DNA from: Nocardiopsis sp. YSL2
Lineage (GTDB): Bacteria > Actinomycetota > Actinomycetes > Streptosporangiales > Streptosporangiaceae
DNA length: 64,000 nt
Reading direction: 5' to 3'
Assembly: GCF_030555055.1 (NCBI RefSeq)
Contig: NZ_JAMOAO010000001.1
Coordinates: forward strand, 4,154,001 to 4,218,000
The stretch's first letter is position 1; each line of letters opens with the position of its first letter. Below, in pieces: positions 1-8,800 of the stretch. The translations under genes were made by a program, and so were the position numbers. Below the pieces are notes generated by a model. It searched no databases. It saw nothing but the letters and a program-made list of their open reading frames with translations, and was not told the origin of the DNA.

Positions 1-1
1 C

Positions 2-1489
2 CGCTCCCTCGGCCTGCCGGCCCAGTCGCTGGCCTGGGGCCGGTGGGAGGGCAGGAGCGGCATGACCGGCGGCCTCGGGGACGCCGAGACCGCTCGCATG
101 GCGCGCTCCTGGGGCATGGAGGGGATGAGCGACGACGAGGGATGCGCCCTCATGGACGCCGCGGCGGCCACGGGACGGGCGCACCTGCTTCCGGCGGCGA
201 TCGACCTACCGGGGCTCCGCGCGCGATCGGCGTCGACGGGCCCGGTTCCGGCCCTCCTTCGCGGGCTGGTGGGCGGCCCGGCCCGGGCCGCCACGGCCGG
301 CGACCCCGCGGGAGGGGACCGGTTGCGCGACGCACCGGCCGGCCGGAAGCGCCGGGCACTGCTCGTCGAACTGATCGGTGAGCGTGCGGCCGAGATCCTC
401 GGCCACACCGGCGGGCAGCGGCTGGAGCCGGACCAGGACTTCCTGGAATCGGGATTCGACTCGCTGACGGCCGTCGAACTCCGCAACCGCCTGGGAGAGG
501 CCACGGGGCTCCGCCTGCCCGCCGCGGTCGTCTTCACCCATCGGACACCGAGCACCCTGGCGAAGCACGTGGACGACGCGCTGGCGGGGCCGGGCGCCGG
601 GGCGGCGCCGGGGCCCGCTCACGACGCCGAAGACCTCGTGGACCTGTTCCGGGAGGCCTGTGCGGCGGGCCGGGCCGAGGACGCGATCGATCTCGCCCGG
701 ACGGCGGCCCGGACCCGTCCGGTCCTGGCCTCAGACGACGCCTGGCCGACCCCGCTGACCGCGCTCTCCTCAGGTCCCCGGCGTCCCGTGCTGATCTGTG
801 TCCCCTCACTGGTGATGACGTCGGGGAGCCAGGAGTTCGCCCGCTTCTCCGAGGCGTTCCGGGGCCGACACGGCGTCCGGGTCCTGGAGATGCCGGGCTT
901 CCTCAACGGCGAACCGCTGCCCGCCGATCGGACGGTCGTCGCCCGAGGACTCGCCGCCGCCGCTCTACGCGCGGCGGACGGAGAACCGTTCGTCCTGCTC
1001 GGGCGATCGTCCGGAGGGTGGGCGGCGCACGTGGCCGCGGAGGAGCTGTGCCGCCAGGGACGGCCACCGTCGAAACTCGTACTGCTCGACACACCTCTGC
1101 CGGACGAACCGGGCGTGCTGCCGATCGTCACGGAGGCGGTGAACGCGCGCGCTCGGGAGTTCGGACTGATGGACACGGCCAGGCTCACGGCGATGGGCGC
1201 CTACCTGGGCATGTTCGCCCACTGGAGCCCGGCGGCGCTGCCCTGCCCGACCACGCAGGTCCGGCCGGCCGGCCCGATCCGTGTGGCGGACGGACGGGAG
1301 CTGGGCCGGGGATGGGAGTGGCCCGGCGGACACGAGCGCGTCGAGGTTCCCGGCGACCACCTCACCATGCTGGAAGCGCACGCGGACACCACGGCGGAAG
1401 CGGTTCTGGAGGCCCTGCGCGGCGCGAGGCAGCGACGGAGGGGCTTCGGGGGCCGGCGCTGGATGCGCGCAAGGAGGAACCGGGTCTGA
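2..1489 (+). CDS. Modular type I polyketide synthase, C-terminal end (KR tail-ACP-thioesterase), 5' partial
   Basis: The frame is open from the window edge, so 495 C-terminal residues are visible. Residues 1-75 match the end of a ketoreductase domain (PAQSLAWGRWE, SGMTG). An acyl carrier protein follows, with the phosphopantetheine serine at about residue 154 in GFDSLTAVEL. The last 240 residues are a type I thioesterase: nucleophile motif GRSSGG (Ser about 336), Asp about 363 in LLDTP, and His about 453 in GDHLTML. This is the terminal module of an assembly line, whose thioesterase releases the chain by hydrolysis or macrolactonisation. The usual GHSAGG is GRSSGG here, which still fits GxSxG. 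Earlier modules and tailoring genes must lie to the left. The domain call is secure; the product is unknown. Confidence 0.93.
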   Translation, partial: RSLGLPAQSLAWGRWEGRSGMTGGLGDAETARMARSWGMEGMSDDEGCALMDAAAATGRAHLLPAAIDLPGLRARSASTGPVPALLRGLVGGPARAATAGDPAGGDRLRDAPAGRKRRALLVELIGERAAEILGHTGGQRLEPDQDFLESGFDSLTAVELRNRLGEATGLRLPAAVVFTHRTPSTLAKHVDDALAGPGAGAAPGPAHDAEDLVDLFREACAAGRAEDAIDLARTAARTRPVLASDDAWPTPLTALSSGPRRPVLICVPSLVMTSGSQEFARFSEAFRGRHGVRVLEMPGFLNGEPLPADRTVVARGLAAAALRAADGEPFVLLGRSSGGWAAHVAAEELCRQGRPPSKLVLLDTPLPDEPGVLPIVTEAVNARAREFGLMDTARLTAMGAYLGMFAHWSPAALPCPTTQVRPAGPIRVADGRELGRGWEWPGGHERVEVPGDHLTMLEAHADTTAEAVLEALRGARQRRRGFGGRRWMRARRNRV

Positions 1490-1532
1490 GACGGGGCCGT
1501 CGGCTCGCGGCACGCCCGATGTGAGTCGCAGG

Positions 1533-1568
1533 GTCTCCCGTGCTCCGGTGGCGCGGAGCACGGGAGAC
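1533..1568. terminator. Bidirectional hairpin terminator between convergent genes
   Basis: A perfect 15-bp stem (GTCTCCCGTGCTCCG with its complement) closes a 6-nt loop. It sits between the convergent 3' ends of the PKS and the alcohol dehydrogenase, so it probably serves both strands. Confidence 0.75.
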
Positions 1569-1608
1569 GCGTCGCGGCCGTGGGACGGTCACCGCGTGCC
1601 GGTCCCGG

Positions 1609-2649
1609 TCAGATGGTGGCGGTGTCGATCACGAAGCGGTAGCGCACGTCGCTGGCGACCACCCGCTCATAGGCGGTACCGATCTCCCCGGCGCCGATCA
1701 CCTCGATCTCCGAGCCGATGCCGTGCTCGGCGCAGAAGTCCAGCATCTCCTGGGTCTCGGCGATGCCGCCGATCATCGACCCCACGATGGCCTTGTTGCC
1801 GCCGATCAGGGAGAACAGGTTGATCGAGACGGGCTCCTCCGGTGCTCCGACGTTGGCCAGCACGCCGTCGGGCCGCAGCAGCGCCAGGTAGGCGCCGAAG
1901 TCCAGGGGCGCCGAGACGGTCGACAGGATCACGTCGAAGGTTCCGGCCAGTTCCTCGAACGTCGCCGGGTCGTCGGTCGCGTAGTAGTGGTCCGCGCCCA
2001 GGCGCAGGCCGTCGTCCCTCTTGCGCAGCGACTGGCTGAGCACGGTCACCTCGGCGCCCATGGCGTGCGCCAGCTTGACGCCCATGTGGCCGAGCCCGCC
2101 CATACCCAGCACGGCGACCTTCGTCCCCGGACCGGCCTTCCAGCGCCGCAGCGGCGAGTAGGACGTGATGCCCGCGCACAGCAGGGGCGCGGCCGTGTCC
2201 AGGGGCAGCGCGTCGGGGATGCGCAGGGTGTAGTTCTCGTCCACCACGATGGCGGTCGAGTATCCGCCGTAGGTCGGGCGGCCCTCGCCGTCCAGGCCGT
2301 TGTAGGTGGGGGTCATGCCCCGCTCGCAGAACTGCTCGGTTCCCGCGCGGCAGGGACCGCACTCGCGGCAGGAGTCCACGAAGCAGCCCACCCCGACGCG
2401 GTCGCCGACCGCGTGGCGGGTCACCCCCGGGCCGACCTCGGCGACCACGCCGGCGATCTCGTGTCCGGGGACCATGGGGAAGATCGCCTCGCCCCAGCCC
2501 TCCTGGACCTGGTGGATGTCGGAATGGCAGATACCCGCGTACTTGATGTCGATCAGGACGTCGAACTCGCCGACGGGTCGGCGTTCGATGGTCGTGCGCT
2601 CCAGCGGTGCCTTGGCCGCGGGCGCTGCGTAGGCGGCGACGGTGCTCAC
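1609..2649 (-). CDS. Zinc-dependent NAD(P) alcohol dehydrogenase (YahK/cinnamyl-alcohol dehydrogenase-like)
   Basis: A 346-residue medium-chain dehydrogenase that interconverts alcohols and aldehydes in the cytoplasm. The catalytic zinc ligands are Cys41 (GICHSD) and His63 (PGHEIAG). The structural zinc site is Cys94, Cys97, Cys100 and Cys108. The Rossmann nucleotide motif GMGGLGHMG lies near residue 177. Length and motif order match the YahK/AdhC group, which is usually NADPH-preferring. The start is a GTG with only a weak ribosome binding site. The insertion sequence lies immediately upstream, so the native promoter may have been displaced. The true substrate cannot be told from sequence. 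Confidence 0.9.
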   Translation of the reverse strand: MSTVAAYAAPAAKAPLERTTIERRPVGEFDVLIDIKYAGICHSDIHQVQEGWGEAIFPMVPGHEIAGVVAEVGPGVTRHAVGDRVGVGCFVDSCRECGPCRAGTEQFCERGMTPTYNGLDGEGRPTYGGYSTAIVVDENYTLRIPDALPLDTAAPLLCAGITSYSPLRRWKAGPGTKVAVLGMGGLGHMGVKLAHAMGAEVTVLSQSLRKRDDGLRLGADHYYATDDPATFEELAGTFDVILSTVSAPLDFGAYLALLRPDGVLANVGAPEEPVSINLFSLIGGNKAIVGSMIGGIAETQEMLDFCAEHGIGSEIEVIGAGEIGTAYERVVASDVRYRFVIDTATI

Positions 2650-2689
2650 AGGGTGTTCCCTAAGGTTGTGGGTGTTCAGGATGGAATGT

Positions 2690-2876
2690 TCTGGATGCCC
2701 AGGACGGTGGGGTGTGGCTGATGGGGTGCTTGCCCTCGAAGGCTCGAGAGGAATGGCCGCCCCGCCGTCCGGGACTCCCCGACCTCTGATTGAGATCTGC
2801 GATGTAGTCGCTGTTTAGGGACCTGGTGGCGGGGCTGTCCACGGGGACCACCAACAGCGAGGAGCGGGCAGAACCC
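2690..2876 (+). ncRNA. Candidate bridge RNA region in the left end of the IS110 element
   Basis: The leader before the transposase can fold into an 11-bp stem, GGACGGTGGGG (2702-2712) with CCCCGCCGTCC (2760-2770), including one G-T wobble. The stem encloses a hairpin, CTCGA (2735-2739) with TCGAG (2744-2748). IS110-group elements are known to encode a structured bridge RNA in this position, with loops that pair with target and donor DNA. The structure is read directly from the sequence. That it is transcribed and acts as a bridge RNA is inference. Confidence 0.45.
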
Positions 2877-4082
2877 ATGAACACCGGTCAACTCGTGTGG
2901 GTCGGCATCGACGCTGGGAAGACCAACCACCACGCCACAGCGGTCAACACCACTGGTGAGGTGCTGTGGTCCAAGCAGGTCCGCAACGACCAGGCCGCCA
3001 TCGAGGCCCTCATCACCAAGGCCACCGCCGCCGGCGTCCAGGCTCGCTGGGCGGTGGACCTGACCAACAGCTACGCCGCTCTGCTCCTGGCCGTGCTCGG
3101 AGCCGCCGACCAGACAGTGGTCTACGTCCCCGGCCGCATGGTCAACACCATGACCACCACCTTCGGCGAGTCCAAGACCGACGCCAAGGACGCCCTGGTC
3201 ATCGCCCAGACCGCCCGCATGCGCCCGGACCTGGCCACGGTCACCACCCCGCCGGAACAGGTGGCCGAGCTGGCCCGGCTCACCGCCCACCGGGCGGACC
3301 TGGCCGCGGACTGGGTACGCGGCGTCAACCGGCTCCGCGACCTGCTCGGGTCGGTCTTCCCCGGCCTGGAACGCGCCTTGGACTACACCCAGCGGTCCCC
3401 GCTGATCCTGCTCACCGGCTTCGCCACCCCCGCCGAAGTCCGCGACGCGGGCGAGGACGGGCTCCTCGCCCACCTGCGCGAGCACGGCGCGCACCGGCCC
3501 AGCCTGGCCAAGATCACCGCCGCCGCGCTGGAGGCCGCCCAGGCCCAGACCATCGTGCTGCCCGGTGAAGCGAGCACCGCCGCGCTCGTCAAGCGCCTGG
3601 CCGCCAAACTGCTGGAGCTGGACCACGAGCGCAAGGACCTGGACAAGACCATCACCGGCGTGTTCCGCTCCAACCCCCAAGCCGGGATCATCGAGTCCCT
3701 GCCCGGGATGGGGCCGATCCTGGGGGCGGAGTTCATCACAGTCACCGGCGGCGACCTGGCCGCGTTTGCCCACTCGGGTCGCCTGGCTTCTTATGCCGGG
3801 CTGGCACCGGTCAGCAAGGACTCGGGCCGGGTGAGTGGGAACCTCAGACGCCCTAAGCGCTACAACCGCAGGCTGCGCAGGGTGTTCTACATGGCGGCGC
3901 TGTCCTCGATCAAGGCCGACGGCCCATCGCGGACCTTCTACCGGAAGAAACGCGGTGAGCGGATGCTGCACAAACAAGCGCTGCTCGCCCTGGCGCGCAG
4001 GCTCGTGAACGTGTTGTGGGCGCTGCTGCGCGACGGTCGCCTTTTCGAGCGCAGCACACCGGTCAGGCCTGTGGCGGCTTGA
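2877..4082 (+). CDS. IS110-family transposase (DEDD recombinase)
   Basis: A 401-residue transposase. The N-terminal RuvC-like DEDD domain begins WVGIDAGK (first Asp at residue 12). The C-terminal Transposase_20 domain carries the typical SLPGMGPILGAE and ASYAGLAPVSKDSG motifs, and its catalytic serine is expected in that domain. It is full length for the family with no frameshift, so it may be active. The ATG at 2877 is preferred over an in-frame GTG at 2826, because a GAGGAG lies 12 nt before the ATG and the family pattern begins just after it. It would excise and insert the element through an RNA-guided, circular intermediate mechanism. Confidence 0.95.
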   Translation: MNTGQLVWVGIDAGKTNHHATAVNTTGEVLWSKQVRNDQAAIEALITKATAAGVQARWAVDLTNSYAALLLAVLGAADQTVVYVPGRMVNTMTTTFGESKTDAKDALVIAQTARMRPDLATVTTPPEQVAELARLTAHRADLAADWVRGVNRLRDLLGSVFPGLERALDYTQRSPLILLTGFATPAEVRDAGEDGLLAHLREHGAHRPSLAKITAAALEAAQAQTIVLPGEASTAALVKRLAAKLLELDHERKDLDKTITGVFRSNPQAGIIESLPGMGPILGAEFITVTGGDLAAFAHSGRLASYAGLAPVSKDSGRVSGNLRRPKRYNRRLRRVFYMAALSSIKADGPSRTFYRKKRGERMLHKQALLALARRLVNVLWALLRDGRLFERSTPVRPVAA

Positions 4083-4259
4083 CACGGTCATTGAGATTCT
4101 CCTCGGCGGGGCTGCGGACTCCCGGCCGGAACCGGCCGGGACGTCTACGACACTGCCAGGGGCCGGCCCGGTCACCCAGACCCCTGCGCCGCATAGGACC
4201 GGTGTGCCTACGACCAGTGGGGTCAGGCTCGTGGGCGTAGGACGGGGAATACTGGGTGC

Positions 4260-5195
4260 ATGGATCACGAACCGGGCCCACCGAGCACGACGGGACACCA
4301 CGACGCGGAGGCGGTCCTGCGCCGGCGCGCCGAACTCGGCGAGTTCCTGCGCACGCGACGGGCCAGACTCACGCCAGAGGACGTCGGCGTGCCGCGACTG
4401 GGCCGCTACCGCCGGGTCCCCGGCCTGCGGCGCGAGGAACTGGCCCAGGTCGCGGGTGTGTCGGTCGCCTACTACACCCGGCTGGAGCAGGGCCACGGCC
4501 GCAACGTGTCCGCGGAGGTGCTGGACTCCATCGCCCGGGCCCTGCGGCTCACCGACGCCGAGCACGCCCACCTGACGCACCTGGCCAAGCCCAAGCGGAA
4601 CCGGCGCAAGCCGCCGGTGCGCTCGCAGCGGGTGCGGCCCGCCCTCAGACAACTGCTCGACGCGCTGGAGGGAGTCCCGGCCTACGTGGTGGGACGGCGC
4701 TCGGACGTCCTGGCCTGGAACCGGATGGCGGCGTCGCTGTTCGGGGACTGGGGCCGGATCCCGGCCAGGGAGCGCAACTGGGCGCGCATCGTCTTCCTGC
4801 ACCCGGAGTCCCGCGACCTGTTCGTCGAGTGGGATGCCAAGGCGGCCGACATCGTCAGCTTCCTGCGCCTGGAGGCGGGGTGCCACGCCGACGACCCGGA
4901 GTTGGCGGCGCTCGTGGGCGAGCTGTCGGTGCACAGCGAGGAGTTCCGGCGCCTGTGGGCCGAGCACGACGTCAAGGAGAAGGGGCACGGCGTCAAACGG
5001 CTCCAGCACCCGCTGGTGGGGGAGCTGACCCTGTCCTTCGAGACCCTCACCCTGCCCGACGACGCCGGCCAGCACCTGGTCACCTACCACGCGGAGCCCG
5101 GCTCACCCTCCGCCGACGCCCTGCGCCTGCTGGGCAGCTGGGGCACGGACGCGGCCCACCTGGACACGTCCGGGGCCCGACCCGAGAGCGGTTAG
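4260..5195 (+). CDS. XRE-family regulator with MmyB-like ligand-binding domain
   Basis: A 311-residue DNA-binding regulator. The N-terminal helix-turn-helix spans about residues 20-95, with the signature GLRREELAQVAGVSVAYYTRLEQG. The MmyB-like PAS-type sensor domain spans about residues 120-305 (WNRMAASLFGDW, FLHPESRDLF, TLSFETLTLPDD). Proteins of this group often control adjacent oxidoreductase genes and bind small hydrophobic ligands such as fatty acids. The candidate target here is unclear, because the IS element sits between it and the alcohol dehydrogenase. The cupin gene downstream is convergent. Confidence 0.9.
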   Translation: MDHEPGPPSTTGHHDAEAVLRRRAELGEFLRTRRARLTPEDVGVPRLGRYRRVPGLRREELAQVAGVSVAYYTRLEQGHGRNVSAEVLDSIARALRLTDAEHAHLTHLAKPKRNRRKPPVRSQRVRPALRQLLDALEGVPAYVVGRRSDVLAWNRMAASLFGDWGRIPARERNWARIVFLHPESRDLFVEWDAKAADIVSFLRLEAGCHADDPELAALVGELSVHSEEFRRLWAEHDVKEKGHGVKRLQHPLVGELTLSFETLTLPDDAGQHLVTYHAEPGSPSADALRLLGSWGTDAAHLDTSGARPESG

Positions 5196-5223
5196 CCCCG
5201 AGGGCGCCGCCGCCCCGAGGACG

Positions 5224-5595
5224 TCACGGGCGGGGCAGGGCGATGTGGTACGCCTTGCGCAGGGTCTCGTGCACGGTCCAGGTGGTCCGGTCGCCCTCGC
5301 GCAGCACACAGGCGTCCCCGGGCCCGACCTCCAGCACGGGGCCGCCCTCCACCTCGATGGTCGCCCGGCCGGTCACCACCACGAACAACTCGTCGGCCTC
5401 GGTGTCGGTGACGACGCCGGGCGTGATCTGCCACAGGCCGCGGAGCTGCGTGCCGTCGGCCGACTCCCACAGCACCCGGCCGGTCACCACCGGATCGCCG
5501 GAGACGATCTGGGCGGGGTCCAGCGGCTCCGGCTCCAGGTCGGCGTCGGGCACGTGCAGGGCGAAGGGGGCGGGGGGCTGTTCGATCGTCGTCAT
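5224..5595 (-). CDS. Small single-domain cupin protein (DUF861-like)
   Basis: About 123 residues forming one cupin barrel, with cupin motifs in the ELFVVVTGRATIEVEGG and VGPGDACVLREGD segments. The family resembles the C-terminal cupin of ureidoglycine aminohydrolase. Such stand-alone proteins usually have no assigned substrate. The metal-binding histidines of classical cupins are mostly absent from the first motif. A GTG three codons upstream (5604) is an alternative start; ATG at 5595 is preferred. It is convergent with the MmyB regulator. Confidence 0.8.
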   Translation of the reverse strand: MTTIEQPPAPFALHVPDADLEPEPLDPAQIVSGDPVVTGRVLWESADGTQLRGLWQITPGVVTDTEADELFVVVTGRATIEVEGGPVLEVGPGDACVLREGDRTTWTVHETLRKAYHIALPRP

Positions 5596-5865
5596 GGGCG
5601 CCACTCTGCCAGCGAATCCCCGGTTCGGCGGGCGCCAGGGTGTCAGGAGATCGGGCGTGGGCTTGACCCTCTGTCACGGCGCCCCAGTACGGTGGGGCGG
5701 ATACCCGCCCCGGGGCGGTGCGCCGCCGCGCCGCCCCGGGCGCGGAACAACCCCCCTCCCCGAAGCGTTGGCACCCAGGGCGGCCGACACCGGCACGCGC
5801 CCCGACCACGCACCGCCCGAGCCGGGTGAAAAACCGGTTGCCGACCCTCATAACCTTGAGAACTG

Positions 5866-8800
5866 ATGAGCACCACCACGCCCGCGCCCGGCGCGGACAC
5901 ACTCCGTTCCCGGCTCCGCGACCTCATGCCGTCGGACCGGCACCGGCTCCGTCGCCGTATCGACGGTCTGGCGAAGATCCGCGACGAGCGGCGGCGCGCC
6001 TCCGTCACCGACCAGATCGCCCGCGACATCGACGAGGCGGTCCTGCGCGTGGACGTGCGCCGGGAGTCGGTGCCCGAGCTCAGCTACCCCGAGGCGCTCC
6101 CCGTCAGCGCCCGGCGCGAGGACATCGCGGCGGCCATCCGCGACCACCAGGTCGTGATCGTCGCCGGTGAGACCGGGTCGGGCAAGACCACACAGCTGCC
6201 CAAGATCTGCCTCGAACTCGGGCGCGGCGTCATGGGCACCATCGGCCACACGCAGCCGCGCCGCCTGGCCGCGCGCACGGTCGCCGAGCGCATCGCCGAC
6301 GAGATCGGCACCCCGCTCGGCGAGACCGTCGGCTACAAGGTGCGCTTCACCGACTCCTCCAGCGGGAGCACACTGGTCAAGCTGATGACCGACGGCATCC
6401 TGCTGGCGGAGATCCAGCACGACCGCATGCTGCGCGCCTACGACACGCTCATCATCGACGAGGCGCACGAGCGCAGCCTCAACATCGACTTCCTGCTCGG
6501 CTACCTCAAGCAGCTGCTGCCCAAGCGCCCCGACCTCAAGGTCATCATCACCTCGGCGACCATCGACCCCGAGCGCTTCTCCCAGCACTTCGACGACGCC
6601 CCCATCGTCGAGGTCTCCGGACGAACGTTCCCCGTCGAGGTCCGCTACCGGCCCATCTACGACGAGATCCTCGACCCCGACGACCAGGGGCCGAGCAAGG
6701 ACCGCGACCAGACGCAGGCGATCCTGGACGCGGTGGAGGAGCTGGGCCGCGAGGCGCCCGGCGACGTGCTGGTCTTCCTCAGCGGAGAGCGCGAGATCCG
6801 CGACACCGCCGAGGCGCTGGAGAAGAAGAAACTCCGCGGCACCGAGGTGCTGCCGCTCTACGCCCGCCTGTCGGTCGCCGAACAGAAACGCGTGTGGTCC
6901 TCGCACTCCGGCCGCCGCGTCGTGCTCGCCACCAACGTCGCCGAGACCTCCCTGACGGTGCCCGGCATCAAGTACGTCATCGACCCCGGCACCGCGCGCA
7001 TCTCCCGCTACAGCCATCGCACCAAGGTCCAGCGGCTGCCCATCGAGGCCGTCTCCCAGGCCTCGGCCAACCAGCGCAAGGGCCGTTGCGGCCGCGTGTC
7101 GGAAGGCATCTGCATCCGGCTGTACTCCGAAGAGGACTTCCTGTCCCGCCCCGAGTACACCGACCCCGAGATCCTGCGCACCAACCTGGCCTCGGTCATC
7201 CTCCAGATGGCCGCCCTGGGCCTGGGCGACGTCGCCGCCTTCCCGTTCGTGGACGGGCCCGACCACCGCCAGATCAAGGACGGCGTCAACCTGCTCACCG
7301 AGCTGGGCGCCCTGCACCCGGACCCCTCCGGGGCCAAACGACGCCTCACCCCCAGGGGGCGCACCCTGGCCCAGCTGCCCATCGACCCCCGGCTGGGCCG
7401 CATGGTGCTGGAGGCACAGGAGCGCGACTGCCTGGGCGAGGTCCTGGTCATCACCTCCGCGCTGTCCATCCAGGACCCGCGCGAGCGCCCCTCCGACAAG
7501 CAGCAGCAGGCCCAGGCCATGCACGCCCGCTTCGCGGACAAGGAATCGGACTTCCTGGCCTTCCTCAACCTCTGGAACCACCTGCGCGACAAGCAGAAGG
7601 AGCTGTCGGGCAACCAGTTCCGCAGGATGTGCCGGGACGAGTTCCTCAACTACCTGCGTGTGCGCGAGTGGCAGGACATCCACGGCCAGCTCCGCCAGGT
7701 GCTGCGCACCATGAACGTCGAGGTACCGGCCCCGCGGGAGGCCGCGGCCGACCCCGCCGAGGTGCACAAGTCGCTGCTGGCCGGACTGCTGTCCCACGTG
7801 GGCCTGAAGGATCCCGACAAGCACGAGTACCTGGGCGGGCGGGGCGCGCGCTTCGCGATCTTCCCGGGGTCGTCGCTGTTCAAGAAGCAGCCCCGCTTCG
7901 TCATGGCCGCCGAGTTGGTGGAGACCTCCAAGCTGTGGGGCCGCATGGTCGGCCGGATCGAGCCCGAGTGGGCCGAGGAGCTGGCCGGGGACATCGTCAA
8001 GCGCAGCTACAGCGAACCGCACTGGGAGCGCAAGCGCGGGGCCGTCATGGCCTTCGAGCGCGTCACCCTGTACGGGGTGCCGATCGTCGTGCAGCGCAAG
8101 GTGCAGTACGGGCGCATCGACCCGGCGCTCTCCCGCGAACTGTTCATCCGGCGCGCCCTCGTGGAGGGCGACTGGGAGACGCGCCACCACTTCTTCCACG
8201 ACAACCGCAAGCTCCTGGAGGAGGTCGAGGACCTCGAACACCGGGCCCGCCGCCGCGACATCGTCGTGGACGACGAGGCGCTGTTCGACTTCTACGACCG
8301 CCGTGTCCCGGAGTCGGCCGTCTCGGCCGCGCACTTCGACTCGTGGTGGAAGAAGGCCCGGCGCGAGGACCCGACGCTGCTCGACTTCACCCGCGAGGAG
8401 CTGATCAACGACGGCGTCGACACCGTCAGCGAGGACGACTACCCCGACGTGTGGCGCCAGGGCGAGTTCGTCTTCCCGCTCAGCTACCAGTTCGAGCCGG
8501 GCAGCGACTCCGACGGCGTCACCGCCCGCGTCCCGGTCAAGTACCTCAACCAGGTGGAGAACACCGGGTTCGACTGGCAGATCCCCGGCCTGCGCGACGA
8601 ACTGATCACCGCGATGATCCGTTCCCTGCCCAAGCCGCTGCGGCGCAACTTCGTACCCGTCCCCGACAACGCCGTTCGTGCGCGCGGCGGCCTGACTCCC
8701 TACTCGGGACGGCTCGCGGAGGCGCTGGCCGCCGAACTCACCCAGATGGCGGGCGAGCGGATCAGCGCCGCCGACTTCCAACTGGACCGGGTGCCCGACC

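Larger units (their letters stand above)
2660..4259 (+). mobile_element. IS110-family insertion sequence (outer limits only approximate)
   Basis: A full-length IS110 transposase is flanked by about 220 nt of non-coding sequence on the left and about 180 nt on the right. Members of this family usually lack long terminal inverted repeats, so exact ends cannot be read here. Both flanks share two short words in the same order: ATTGAGAT at 2789 and 4090, and GGCGGGGCTG at 2828 and 4105. These may be end-recognition sequences. The element separates the alcohol dehydrogenase from the MmyB regulator and interrupts neither. Confidence 0.75.
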
